Of a DNA stretch of 64,000 bases, positions 36,979 to 45,002 are shown piece after piece (the first letter of the stretch is position 1; every line of letters begins with the position of its first letter). The notes under the pieces were generated by a model. The model did not search any database. It was not told the origin of the DNA and saw only the letters and a program-made list of their open reading frames with translations. Position numbers and translations under genes: made by a program. Source of the stretch: Brevibacillus brevis NBRC 100599 (lineage in GTDB: Bacteria; Bacillota; Bacilli; Brevibacillales; Brevibacillaceae); NCBI RefSeq assembly GCF_000010165.1, contig NC_012491.1:6138001-6202000 (forward strand), in the 5' to 3' direction.

Positions 36979-38241
36979 TCAAGCTTGACGAAGAACAGAA
37001 TATCGTTGTACTAAACTTTTCAGCCCTTGTTGTTGCCAGTATGCAACTCCGAGGGCTTTGTGTATTTGAGGAGTCTTTGTGGAACGCCACGCACCCTTTC
37101 GGGTGTTTGCAATTTCTATTGCTTGGACGTGTGATAAACCCAGAGAACGAAGTTCTCGATATCGGGTTTTTATTCGCTTCCACTGAGACCACAAGCAAAG
37201 TCGGAGTCTGCGCCGTATCCATTCTTCGATGGATTGTAGAATTTTCTTTGCATCTGCAAGGGCGAAATATCCAACCCATCCCATGAGATACTGGTTTAGC
37301 TTCCCAATCCTTTCATCCATAGAGATGCTCCATACCGGATTTGTGATGAAGCGGATTTTCTCTTTCAACTTCAGAAGTGATTTTGGATGAAGCCGAATCC
37401 TTGCTTGCTTTGCGTTAGTGAAACTGAAACCGAGGAACTTACGTTTCCAAGGTCGATCCACTGCACTTTTCTGCTCATTTACTTTTAGCTTAAGTACCTT
37501 CTCCAAGTAGTTTTGGATACTCTCTTTTACCCGTTCTCCCGCCCGCTTTGTTTTCACGTAGATGTTGCTATCGTCTGCATATCTACAAAAGCGATGTCCT
37601 CTCTTTTCCAGCTCTTTATCCAAGTCGTCAAGCAGGATGTTCGCCAATAACGGACTAAGCGGGCCACCTTGTGGTGTGCCTTCTACTGCCGAGAGGCAGA
37701 CTCCATTGATCATGATGCCTGCTTGTAAGTATGCGCGAATAAGTTTCAACAAAGCTTTGTCTTTTACTTTTCGGGCAACCCGACTCATTAAAATATCGTG
37801 ATTTACCCGGTCGAAGAATTTCTCTAAGTCCATATCTACGACAAAGCGATATCCTTCGGAAATATAAGATTGTGCCTGTCTCATAGCGTCATGCGCACTG
37901 CGATTCGGTCGGAATCCGAAACTCGATTCTGAAAAGTGGGGATCGAATATGGGAGTAAGAACTTGGAGAATGGCTTGTTGGATTAAGCGATCTATCACGG
38001 TAGGAATACCTAATAACCTTACCCCTCCGTCAGTTTTCGGGATTTCGACTCTGCGGACAGGGGAAGGTTTATAGGTTCCTTTCATAATCTGTTCTTTAAT
38101 GGTTAACCAGTGTTCACGGATATAATCGCGCAGTTGTTCGGTTGAAACACTGTCGATTCCCGCCGATCCTTTGTTTCTCTCCACTCTTTCGAGCGCCACT
38201 AATAGATTTTCCCGTGATAGGACTTTCTCCAACAACTCCAT
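36979..38241 (-). CDS. ltrA: Group IIC intron-encoded reverse transcriptase/maturase
   Basis: This 420-residue RT starts ATG 38241 (GGAAAGGG upstream). It contains RT blocks with IPTVIDRLIQQAILQVLTPI, SSFGFRPNRSAHDAMRQAQ, GTPQGGPLSPLLANILLDDL and the catalytic CRYADDSNIYVK, then a maturase/thumb (X) domain with GWVGYFALADAKKILQ. It lacks an HNH endonuclease domain, as do class C proteins. From memory it closely resembles the Geobacillus GsI-IIC RT, which has the same length and most of the same blocks; that protein has YADDC, here YADDS. It would assist splicing and retrohoming of its own intron. Confidence 0.95.
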   Translation of the reverse strand: MELLEKVLSRENLLVALERVERNKGSAGIDSVSTEQLRDYIREHWLTIKEQIMKGTYKPSPVRRVEIPKTDGGVRLLGIPTVIDRLIQQAILQVLTPIFDPHFSESSFGFRPNRSAHDAMRQAQSYISEGYRFVVDMDLEKFFDRVNHDILMSRVARKVKDKALLKLIRAYLQAGIMINGVCLSAVEGTPQGGPLSPLLANILLDDLDKELEKRGHRFCRYADDSNIYVKTKRAGERVKESIQNYLEKVLKLKVNEQKSAVDRPWKRKFLGFSFTNAKQARIRLHPKSLLKLKEKIRFITNPVWSISMDERIGKLNQYLMGWVGYFALADAKKILQSIEEWIRRRLRLCLWSQWKRIKTRYRELRSLGLSHVQAIEIANTRKGAWRSTKTPQIHKALGVAYWQQQGLKSLVQRYSVLRQA

Positions 38242-38801
38242 GACGATACCCTTTCCTTCGCACGCATCCTTCTAGTCTTGTCGGTCAATACTCAGCCCTC
38301 TCTTGTACCCTCAGGGCTTCACCCTTATTCTCCAAGAGTAGTTCCTTACGGAATTCTGCTTCACAGTATGATCACGAAAGTGATTAGCGGATGTGTTGAC
38401 TTAATGTTCAGCCCTTCCCCGTTCAAGCGTCCTTTATTTGGGTACTATGGCTTCTGCTGACTTCTGCATGTTCAGCGACTCCTTACGGAGACGGTTACCA
38501 ACATTTGAAGGCACTTCATGCAGACCTCCCCAGGTAAGAGCGATAACTTTCATCCCATGTACCTGCCCAAGTTTACTGCTGTATTCCTTGGCTGTATAGG
38601 GCTTCGTCTTGTTCAGCAGACTCGCCCGAATACAACAGCCTCAAATTGGATTCGTGTACCTCAGGTCGGGACTTTGCCGCCGGCTTCCTCCAGATTCCAC
38701 CTCACGGTAGACACCCTTGCCTTGAGCTAACGGTTGGTACAGCCAACCCCCGTTCGGGACTTACACCCTAGAGTTATCGCCCATGCTGGGCGCACTGAAA
38801 G

Positions 38802-38837
38802 AAAAAGCTCTTCCCATTTTGGGTGAAGAGCTTTTTT
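38802..38837. terminator. Bidirectional intrinsic terminator, group IIC intron target
   Basis: AAAAAGCTCTTC (38802-38813) pairs with GAAGAGCTTTTT (38825-38836) with T-runs on both strands. It ends the TetR gene on the minus strand; on the plus strand it would have terminated the DUF1266 transcript before the intron inserted seven bases from the hairpin. Confidence 0.88.
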
Positions 38838-38846
38838 ACTTTCGTC

Positions 38847-39443
38847 CTACTTCTGCTTCTGCCCCACCAGCCCAAAGAAAAACATATCCACCCATTGCTC
38901 CATACTTAGCGTTACTCGCTCACGATCCGATGCTTCCCAATGACGTCCCAGCTCATTTTTGTACATCGTAAAGTACATCATCATCATTTCTTCTGTCAGA
39001 TCACCCTGAATATAACCTTCCTGCTTCCCAAGCGCGACAAACTTCGTAAAAAAATGCCTGATTTTTTGCTCGTATTCACTTTCGATTCGTTGCAGCAAAC
39101 CACTTAGTTCAGAAAAGGGGGCGTTCTGAAGCTCGTCCGTGAGGGTATGCAAATTCTTGGATTCCAACAGCATGATGTCCTTTGTCTTTTCAGGAAAAGA
39201 ACTCCCCGAATCGAGAATCCTCTCGTACTGCTCCAACTGCTTGTCCATCCAGTTCATTAGCATGTCCGCGTAGAGCTGTTCTTTTGTCCCAAAGTAGTTA
39301 TAAATGGTCGCCGGAGAAACCTTCGCGTTCTGCGCAATTTCATTTACGCTGACTTTTTGGAAGCCATGCTTGGAGAACAATTGAAAAGCGGCGCTGTATA
39401 TTTGATCGATTTTGTTCTGTTTTCGTCGTTCGAATCCATTCAT
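38847..39443 (-). CDS. TetR-family transcriptional regulator
   Basis: The ATG at 39443 has GAGGTG upstream and gives 198 residues. The N-terminal helix-turn-helix is KIDQIYSAAFQLFSKHGFQK with VSVNEIAQNAKVSPATIYNY; the C-terminal helices form the ligand domain. It is divergent from a membrane protein-GNAT-epimerase-AraC operon. A near-palindrome in between is a likely operator, implying control of that operon and of itself. Confidence 0.9.
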   Translation of the reverse strand: MNGFERRKQNKIDQIYSAAFQLFSKHGFQKVSVNEIAQNAKVSPATIYNYFGTKEQLYADMLMNWMDKQLEQYERILDSGSSFPEKTKDIMLLESKNLHTLTDELQNAPFSELSGLLQRIESEYEQKIRHFFTKFVALGKQEGYIQGDLTEEMMMMYFTMYKNELGRHWEASDRERVTLSMEQWVDMFFFGLVGQKQK

Positions 39444-39546
39444 CTTCTCCACCTCTTTCTGTAGTGTAGTTCAGGTTTTAGAGTATTTCAATAAATTAAC
39501 TACAAAATGATTGAAATGGGGTGGTTTTGATAGTTATAATTATTTT

Positions 39547-39570
39547 GTAGTAAATAAGTATATTCACTAC
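39547..39570. promoter_or_regulatory. Candidate TetR operator
   Basis: A 24-base imperfect palindrome runs from GTAGTAAATAAG to TATATTCACTAC, with 9 of 12 positions symmetric. It lies in the divergent region, 30 bases before the plus-strand start. Another ACTACAAAA half-site occurs near 39500. TetR binding is inferred. Confidence 0.45.
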
Positions 39571-39600
39571 ATATTTTTAAGGGATAGGAGTGAATTTATC

Positions 39601-40170
39601 ATGAAACAAATACGGATCCCCGCTTTTTTGCATGACGTCTTCGGTGAAAAGCAGAGCATTGGCTCGATCGCAGCCATCCTGCTGTTCGGCGGAGTGCTGA
39701 CCACTGCTCTCTATTTGCGATTCCCAGAACTCACGGAGAGCTTGCCCATTTGGCGCAGCACGCTGGCACTGTTGCTTGTATTCGATATATTTTCTGGCTG
39801 CCTAGCTAATTTTACGATCTCAACCAGCAATTTTTATGCCGCACGTAAAAAAAATCGCATCGTCTTCATTGCCATTCACGTCCATATCATCCTGGTTGCC
39901 CTTCTCTTACAACAAAACCTCGCGTATTCCATAGGGGTATGGGCTTATACGATTGTAGGAGCTTTTGCTGTGAATGCTCTTTTTGGGAATCGTTCGCAGC
40001 TGTTTGTCGCAGGCATTCTCCTGTCCGTTGGCCTTGGCTGGATACCATTGCTCCCGGGGATGCATCCGTTTCTGTTGATCACCTGCTTATTCTTTATGGT
40101 AAAAGTCTTATTTAGCTTTGCTGTCAATCATTATGGGAAAGTAATCGATGACACAGGTACAGAAAAATGA
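39601..40170 (+). CDS. Unknown membrane protein, five to six helices
   Basis: The ATG at 39601 has TAGGAGTG upstream and yields 189 residues. Hydrophobic segments include SIGSIAAILLFGGVLTTALY, STLALLLVFDIFSGCLANF, IVFIAIHVHIILVALLL, IGVWAYTIVGAFAVNALF and FLLITCLFFMVKVLFSFAVN. No family is recognised. It overlaps the GNAT start by four bases, so both are made together, and it is divergent from a TetR gene. Confidence 0.8.
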   Translation: MKQIRIPAFLHDVFGEKQSIGSIAAILLFGGVLTTALYLRFPELTESLPIWRSTLALLLVFDIFSGCLANFTISTSNFYAARKKNRIVFIAIHVHIILVALLLQQNLAYSIGVWAYTIVGAFAVNALFGNRSQLFVAGILLSVGLGWIPLLPGMHPFLLITCLFFMVKVLFSFAVNHYGKVIDDTGTEK

Positions 40171-40805
40171 AGACTTCCTACCGCCTTTCCAAACTCACAA
40201 AGTCGGATAAACCCGCATTCGTATCACTCATGAGCAGGGCATTTTCGCGTGATCCTTTCTTTTTGCACGTATTTGGGGATTCAGAGCTCGATCATACAGC
40301 AAGAAAAAGCGTTACAGCCTTTCTATCTTTTCTGTTTGATAAGAGCTTTCTGTTTCACGAGGAAGTGTGGGGCATTTTTGACGAGGACAGCTTGCTAGGC
40401 ACTTACGTCGTCGAGAAACCACAAACAAACAAGCATTCGAATATAAAAGGGGGGCTCCTGTTAATCGGTAGATTGATCCCGTTAGTATTTCAACTTTCTG
40501 GAAAAACGCTGATACTCCTTAATTCCTATATGCGCATCACACGTTCTGCCGCTCCTCCATGGAATCATCACTACCTCATTATGATTGGCGTAAAACCGGA
40601 GGCTCAAGGCAAGGGAGTCGGCAAAACCCTGATGCAACACCTGTTTCAAACCATAGAGGCTGACCACGAATCGCAGGGAATCGCACTGGATACGGAAAAG
40701 AAAGAGAATGTGGGTTTGTATCAAAAGCTCGGATTTACGTTACAAGAACAAACCAAAATCGATGATATACCTGTGTATTGTATGGTCTATCAAAAAAATC
40801 GATAG
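40167..40805 (+). CDS. GNAT-family N-acetyltransferase
   Basis: This 212-residue protein has the acetyl-CoA binding motif MIGVKPEAQGKGVGKTLMQH (Q/RxxGxG/A) at about residues 138-157, followed by GIALDTEKKENVGLYQKLGF, the usual motif B. Its N-terminal half (LTKSDKPAFVSLMSRAFSRD) is typical. The start overlaps the membrane protein stop (ATGA). The acceptor substrate is unknown. Confidence 0.88.
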   Translation: MKTSYRLSKLTKSDKPAFVSLMSRAFSRDPFFLHVFGDSELDHTARKSVTAFLSFLFDKSFLFHEEVWGIFDEDSLLGTYVVEKPQTNKHSNIKGGLLLIGRLIPLVFQLSGKTLILLNSYMRITRSAAPPWNHHYLIMIGVKPEAQGKGVGKTLMQHLFQTIEADHESQGIALDTEKKENVGLYQKLGFTLQEQTKIDDIPVYCMVYQKNR

Positions 40806-40890
40806 AATGACGGATACATGCTGCCGCCACTTCGCATTATGTTACAATTATTGTAAGAAGTATGCACATCGATGGAAGCGAGTTGATCTT

Positions 40891-41778
40891 ATGAAAAAGA
40901 AAGTGATCCTGGCTGGCGGCACTGGCTTTATCGGCAAGTATCTGACAGACAAATTCAATCAACTTGGCTACGAAGTAAGGGTCATCGCAAGAACTTCCCC
41001 TCATATCACATGGCACAATCACGCGAAAATCGTAGAAGCTTTGGAAGATTCCGAGCTGCTCATCAACCTGGCGGGCAAATCCGTCAACTGTCGTTACCAT
41101 GAGAAGAACAAGGAAGAAATCCTGAAATCCCGGACAGAGACCACTCACATACTCGGCGATGCTGTTTTGGCTTGCAAAAACCCGCCCTCGCTCTGGCTCA
41201 ATTCCAGCACAGCCACCATCTATAGGCATGCGGAGGATCGTCCCATGACGGAAGAAGGCGGAGAGATTGGAACAGGCTTTTCCGTCGATGTCGCCAAGGA
41301 GTGGGAATCTGCCTTCTTTTCCTTTGATTTGCCGAATACGAGACAAGTAGCCTTACGCATGGCGATCGTGCTGGGCGAAAACGGTGGGGTTATCGATCCA
41401 TACAAAAATCTCGTTCGCTTTGGACTCGGGGGTGTACAAGGGTCTGGGAACCAGCGTTTTAGCTGGATTCATGTCGAAGATATCTTCCAGATCATTCTCT
41501 TTTTGAAAGAGCGAACTGACTTAAGTGGCGTATTCAATTGTTCGTCTCCCCATCCCGTCACAAACCGTGAATTCATGCAGCATTTTCGCAGCGTGATGAA
41601 TCGGAGCTTCGGACTTCCTTCTCCCAAATGGATGCTGGAAATGGGGGCCATGATGATCGGAACGGAAACAGAGCTGGTGTTAAAAAGCCGCTGGGTCATT
41701 CCAGAAAGACTTGAGCGTGAAGGATATCAGTTCCGTTTTGCCCATATCGATAAGACGTTGCAGGATATCGTGAAATGA
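40891..41778 (+). CDS. NAD-dependent epimerase/SDR family protein (TIGR01777, YfcH-like)
   Basis: The ATG at 40891 gives 295 residues with the nucleotide-binding MKKKVILAGGTGFIGKYLTD at the N-terminus. LINLAGKSVNCRYHEKNKEE and SSTATIYRHAEDRPMTEE, characteristic of the YfcH/TIGR01777 group, follow. A longer frame back to 40708 overlaps the GNAT gene and lacks family match. The stop overlaps the AraC start by four bases. Function in this group is poorly defined. Confidence 0.88.
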   Translation: MKKKVILAGGTGFIGKYLTDKFNQLGYEVRVIARTSPHITWHNHAKIVEALEDSELLINLAGKSVNCRYHEKNKEEILKSRTETTHILGDAVLACKNPPSLWLNSSTATIYRHAEDRPMTEEGGEIGTGFSVDVAKEWESAFFSFDLPNTRQVALRMAIVLGENGGVIDPYKNLVRFGLGGVQGSGNQRFSWIHVEDIFQIILFLKERTDLSGVFNCSSPHPVTNREFMQHFRSVMNRSFGLPSPKWMLEMGAMMIGTETELVLKSRWVIPERLEREGYQFRFAHIDKTLQDIVK

Positions 41779-42635
41779 CCGACAAGCCTTCCAGGAATTA
41801 TGTTCTTCACGCAAAAAGCAAGCAATTTTACTGGGAAGGGGACGGGCAGCTTTCCATTAAAACATTTCGTAATGGAAGGGCACATTACAAGACGAGTAAA
41901 GGCTTTTTTGCTGTAGATGAGGGTAGGTATCTCTTGCTGAACGAAGGGGAATATACCATTTCCATTGACGAAGATGAGGATGTGGAATCGCTTTGTATTT
42001 TCTTCCGGCATGGTTTTGGCGAGGAGATTTTAAGCACGTTCGTGGATTCAACCGACCTCCTTCTCAGTGATCCGTATAAGGAAACGGCTTCGATCGGTTT
42101 CTTTGAAAAAACCTATCATACGAGCCATACACTGGCATTTCAGTTAGCGGCTTTGAAAGAGCGTCTCACCATCCTTGATCCGGAATCCATCGGTTATGAA
42201 GAACAATTTCACCAGATTATGCGGACCTTATTGCTCGGGCATCTCGATGTAAGAAAAGAAATGGACGCTTTGCACGCGCTTCGGCAATCAACGCGCGAGG
42301 AGCTATATCGAAGAATCAGTACCGCCCACGATTATATACGGGCTTTTTATGATCAACCAATCAGGCTCGATGAGATCGCACAGATTGCTTGTTTATCCCC
42401 CAACCATTTATTGCGAGCGTACGCCCAAGTGTATGGAAAAACGCCCCACCAGCATATTTCGGAATACCGGATACAACGAGCCAAGCAGCTGTTAGCCAAA
42501 CTGGACTTCAGTATGACCGACATCGCCTTTGAGGTTGGATTCAGTAACCCTGTTTCCTTTAGCAAAATGTTTAAGCAGCATGTCGGGATTTCTCCTCTAT
42601 CATTCAGAAAAAAAGTGATTTTGGATAAGAAATAA
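41775..42635 (+). CDS. AraC-family transcriptional regulator
   Basis: This 286-residue protein has a cupin-like N-terminal sensing region (SIDEDEDVESLCIFFRHGFG) and a C-terminal double helix-turn-helix (LDEIAQIACLSPNHLLRAYA and MTDIAFEVGFSNPVSFSKMF, ending FKQHVGISPLSFRKK). It is coupled to the upstream epimerase gene. A VOC gene 54 bases downstream may be its target. Confidence 0.9.
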   Translation: MTDKPSRNYVLHAKSKQFYWEGDGQLSIKTFRNGRAHYKTSKGFFAVDEGRYLLLNEGEYTISIDEDEDVESLCIFFRHGFGEEILSTFVDSTDLLLSDPYKETASIGFFEKTYHTSHTLAFQLAALKERLTILDPESIGYEEQFHQIMRTLLLGHLDVRKEMDALHALRQSTREELYRRISTAHDYIRAFYDQPIRLDEIAQIACLSPNHLLRAYAQVYGKTPHQHISEYRIQRAKQLLAKLDFSMTDIAFEVGFSNPVSFSKMFKQHVGISPLSFRKKVILDKK

Positions 42636-42689
42636 TCATTGGATTCGTTTATGCTGATAAGGAAACGCGAACAAAAGGGGGACTTTATC

Positions 42690-43082
42690 ATGCAAACGAA
42701 CCTGATTCAAAAAGTAGGGCAAATCGGCATCCCTGTCAAAAACCTAGAAAAGGCCGTCCATTTTTACAAAGAGCAACTCGGGCTCCCTCTTTTGTTTCAG
42801 ACAGGCAATATGGCGTTCTTTGAATGTAACGGCCTTCGCCTCATGCTGAGCCTACCGGAAAAAGAGCAATTTACACACGCCAGCTCCGTCCTTTACTTTC
42901 AAGTGGATGACATTCAATCCACTTTTGAAGATTTTAAAAAAAGGGACGTTACGTTTATCGACGAGCCACATCTCGTAGCCAAAATAGGGCAAACGGAAAC
43001 GTGGATGACCTTCTTCAAAGACACAGAAGAGAATACGCATGCCTTCGTGAGTGAAGTACAAGGAGAGACCGTTTCATTCTGA
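42690..43082 (+). CDS. VOC (glyoxalase/bleomycin-resistance) family protein
   Basis: The ATG at 42690 has AAAGGGGG upstream and gives 130 residues forming one VOC unit: KVGQIGIPVKNLEKAVHFYK, LGLPLLFQTGNMAFFECNG, SSVLYFQVDDIQSTFEDFKK and WMTFFKDTEENTHAFVSEV. The canonical first His is replaced by Gln-Ile-Gly, so metal binding may be altered. The stop lies inside the following terminator. Substrate is unknown. Confidence 0.85.
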   Translation: MQTNLIQKVGQIGIPVKNLEKAVHFYKEQLGLPLLFQTGNMAFFECNGLRLMLSLPEKEQFTHASSVLYFQVDDIQSTFEDFKKRDVTFIDEPHLVAKIGQTETWMTFFKDTEENTHAFVSEVQGETVSF

Positions 43083-43096
43083 ACGGTCTCTTTTTT
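43065..43096 (+). terminator. Intrinsic terminator of the VOC gene
   Basis: GAGACCGTT (43065-43073) pairs perfectly with AACGGTCTC (43082-43090) and is followed by TTTTTT. The left arm is the end of the coding sequence. Confidence 0.88.
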
Positions 43097-43099
43097 CTT

Positions 43100-43131
43100 A
43101 ACAAGAAGAAAAGCCTCCGAATGCTCGGAGG
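43100..43131 (-). terminator. Intrinsic terminator of rtcB
   Basis: On the minus strand CCTCCGA-GCAT-TCGGAGG is followed by CTTTTCTTCTTG, starting 13 bases after the rtcB stop. Confidence 0.75.
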
Positions 43132-43143
43132 GGAGGTTCCTAT

Positions 43144-44619
43144 CTACCCTTTCACTGTAGCAATCGGCGCCACTTCGGCCACAATCTCAGCCATCCCATG
43201 ATCCACATGCGACTGAATCACCGGAGTAATATCTTTATAGGCATACGGCGCCTCTTTTTTCAGCTCTTCTTCCCATTTCTTCAAAATATCGCTCCGTCCA
43301 CGCAAGTCCGCCCGCTTCGGGTCAATCGGATTGATCACGCGGAAGTTGGCAAGAAACTCGCGAAACCGGTCATCGTCCACTTTCACAGCATCGCCCCGAG
43401 AAAGCGCACGACCTGCGCCATGGCTTGCGCTATACAAGCTGTCCCGATTGCCTAGCCCCGCCAAAATAAAGCTGTGCGAGCCCATCGAACCGGGAATAAA
43501 CACAGGTTCGCCCGTATACTGAAACGGCGTGCCCATCATTTGCTCAGCCGATTTCGCCGTACACGATCCTTTTCGATGCAAAAATCCGCCCACCTGCTCG
43601 AGCTGTTCTTCCCACAAATAATTGTGGGGCGCATCGTACAACAGCCTGTGTTCAAAATCGCCCAACACATCGGAAATCGATTTGTACATCATCAGCCCCA
43701 GCATCAATCGATTGGCAAATGCAAAGTTCGCCGCATTGTGAAGGAGGCTCCAAAACATTTTCCACTGTGGAAGGGAACGCTCCGAAAGAGGCAGTGGATA
43801 CATGCCGTTATCTGGATGCTTCAAGGACGTCGGGTACATCTTTTTCAGCATCTCTTTGATCCATGCCCCGCTGTGATAACCAATGGAAACAGAGCCAGTA
43901 TGAATCATGAGAACGACTTGCCCTTCTTTCAGCCCCCATTGACTGGCGATAGAGCCCTGATGCACTTTTTTGACCACCTGAATTTCAAAAAAATGATTCC
44001 CGCCGCCAAGCGATCCGATTTGTGCATCCCGGGAAAGCTCGGCAGGACCGAGAAAGTCATCAAGTCCAATCGTCGATTCCGCGATAAAGGACCCCATTTT
44101 ATTGACATGGTTCAAATCGAGCTCCTGCTGCTTCTCGTTGTAATAACGCCAAATTCCCTCGCCATTCGCTTCCTTGTGACTGTCCAGTATGCCGATCAGG
44201 CCTTCCTTGAACATTTTTTCGCGCATCTGCCGCGTCATGGGAATATTGCGGCCCCCTTCGAAAAAAACATGGCGCACATTCCGTTCAATCGCATCCAGAT
44301 TTGTGCGAATCTGCTCCTCGGACAAATCCGTGACATACAGACGCATCCCGCAGTTAATGTCGTTGCCAATCGCTTGCGGCAGTACAAACCCACGTGTAAA
44401 CAGCGTCGTGCCTACAGGGATGCCGCTTCCCTTGTGAAAATCGGGCGTAATGGCTACTTCCAAAACCCCGGTATTGGGATCGTCAAAATAATCGGGTGAA
44501 TGCTTTTGCAGCGTTGCAATTGTTTCATTCACCTCTAAAAGTCGATGAAGCTCCTCTACCGCATTGTTTTCCACTTTTACTTCCGGATTGATGAAATATT
44601 TGATCGGCGTGTTGCTCAA
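43144..44619 (-). CDS. rtcB: RtcB-family RNA ligase (3'-phosphate/5'-OH)
   Basis: This 491-residue protein starts at TTG 44619 with AAAGGTGG upstream. The RtcB landmarks are present in order: HKGSGIPVGTTLFTRG, GNDINCGMRLYV (metal Cys), SLGGGNHFFEIQVV (metal His), MIHTGSVSIGYHSG, HRKGSCTAKSAEQ, FIPGSMGSHSFILAG and SASHGAGRALSR, which carries the guanylated His. RtcB ligates RNA ends with GTP and Mn, repairing cleaved tRNA or mRNA. No RtcA or RtcR is nearby. A separate promoter and a short ORF lie in the upstream leader. Confidence 0.93.
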   Translation of the reverse strand: MSNTPIKYFINPEVKVENNAVEELHRLLEVNETIATLQKHSPDYFDDPNTGVLEVAITPDFHKGSGIPVGTTLFTRGFVLPQAIGNDINCGMRLYVTDLSEEQIRTNLDAIERNVRHVFFEGGRNIPMTRQMREKMFKEGLIGILDSHKEANGEGIWRYYNEKQQELDLNHVNKMGSFIAESTIGLDDFLGPAELSRDAQIGSLGGGNHFFEIQVVKKVHQGSIASQWGLKEGQVVLMIHTGSVSIGYHSGAWIKEMLKKMYPTSLKHPDNGMYPLPLSERSLPQWKMFWSLLHNAANFAFANRLMLGLMMYKSISDVLGDFEHRLLYDAPHNYLWEEQLEQVGGFLHRKGSCTAKSAEQMMGTPFQYTGEPVFIPGSMGSHSFILAGLGNRDSLYSASHGAGRALSRGDAVKVDDDRFREFLANFRVINPIDPKRADLRGRSDILKKWEEELKKEAPYAYKDITPVIQSHVDHGMAEIVAEVAPIATVKG

Positions 44620-44811
44620 AAGAAGACCACCTTTATTTGTTTTATAGGAACGTATGTTCTTTGTTTTTCAATAGAAAAAGCCGCTTTTATGCTCATTCCT
44701 TCCGTCTGGATGAAAAAATGCAGCATGGTATCGCAGCCTTTACGCTTGGGGCTATTCAGTTATCGTAGGGGCGTTATCCGCAGTCTATGGGAAACGGAGT
44801 TGGCTCACCCT

Positions 44812-44901
44812 TCAACAGCGCAATTGCGTAAAAGGCATACCTATGGAGTTGGATTTTATCGCTACATTGTTTGTTTCAGGCTTGATTACGTATGCGAACA
44901 T
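44812..44901 (-). CDS. Possible 29-residue leader ORF upstream of rtcB
   Basis: ATG at 44901 is preceded by AAAGGAGGAGGATTAAAC, one of the best ribosome sites in the window, and lies about 30 bases after a promoter-like sequence. The product begins MFAYVIKPETNNVAIKSNSI and ends TQLRC. A one-base shift at the end would add LLKGEPTPFPIDCG, so it may instead be a decayed slightly longer gene. No family is recognised. Confidence 0.45.
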   Translation of the reverse strand: MFAYVIKPETNNVAIKSNSIGMPFTQLRC

Positions 44902-44934
44902 GTTTAATCCTCCTCCTTTCGTTTCTTGCTCACG

Positions 44935-44964
44935 ATCTTACCATTGGATAAATTTTACTGTCAA
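44935..44964 (-). promoter_or_regulatory. Sigma-A-type promoter reading toward rtcB
   Basis: TTGACA (minus strand, 44959-44964) and TAAGAT (44935-44940) are 18 bases apart. The -35 is perfect. Downstream are the leader ORF and rtcB. Confidence 0.5.
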
Positions 44965-45002
44965 GCCCCCGAATTATCGAGGGCCCTTGTGATCTTTTCC
45001 TT

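Larger units (their letters stand above)
36906..38795 (-). mobile_element. Group IIC intron, complete (about 1890 bp)
   Basis: The minus-strand element begins GTGCGCCCAGCATGGGCG at 38795 (canonical GTGYG 5' end) and ends at 36906 with CCTACTCGAT (AT 3' end). Domain I-III sequence with AGGGTGTAAGTCCCGAAC and GAGGAAGCCGGCGGCAAAG occupies 38242-38795. An intact reverse transcriptase lies in domain IV, and domains V and VI at 36914-36977. The 5' exon is a terminator hairpin and T-run, the hallmark target of class C introns. Both ends and the ORF look intact, so the element may still splice and move. Exact ends should be read as plus or minus one to two bases. Confidence 0.92.
44620..45002 (-). 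other. 390-base region upstream of rtcB, mostly without recognisable genes
   Basis: The region holds a minus-strand promoter (44935-44964), a 29-codon ORF with a strong ribosome site (44812-44901) and a weak hairpin near 44963-44990. A further minus-strand frame of about 36 codons from ATG near 44726 ends in TGA overlapping the rtcB TTG start, but lacks a ribosome site. A plus-strand 120-codon frame here has no good start or family match. Confidence 0.5.

Noticed and set aside
43474-44499. 341-codon plus-strand ORF inside rtcB
   Set aside because: Antisense shadow of an intact RtcB frame; no recognisable domain.
44545-44907. Plus-strand 120-codon ORF upstream of the ankyrin gene
   Set aside because: It overlaps the rtcB start antisense, has no ribosome site, and its composition looks random. 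A hydrophobic reading in another plus frame (YSVIVGALSAVYG) also lacks a start.
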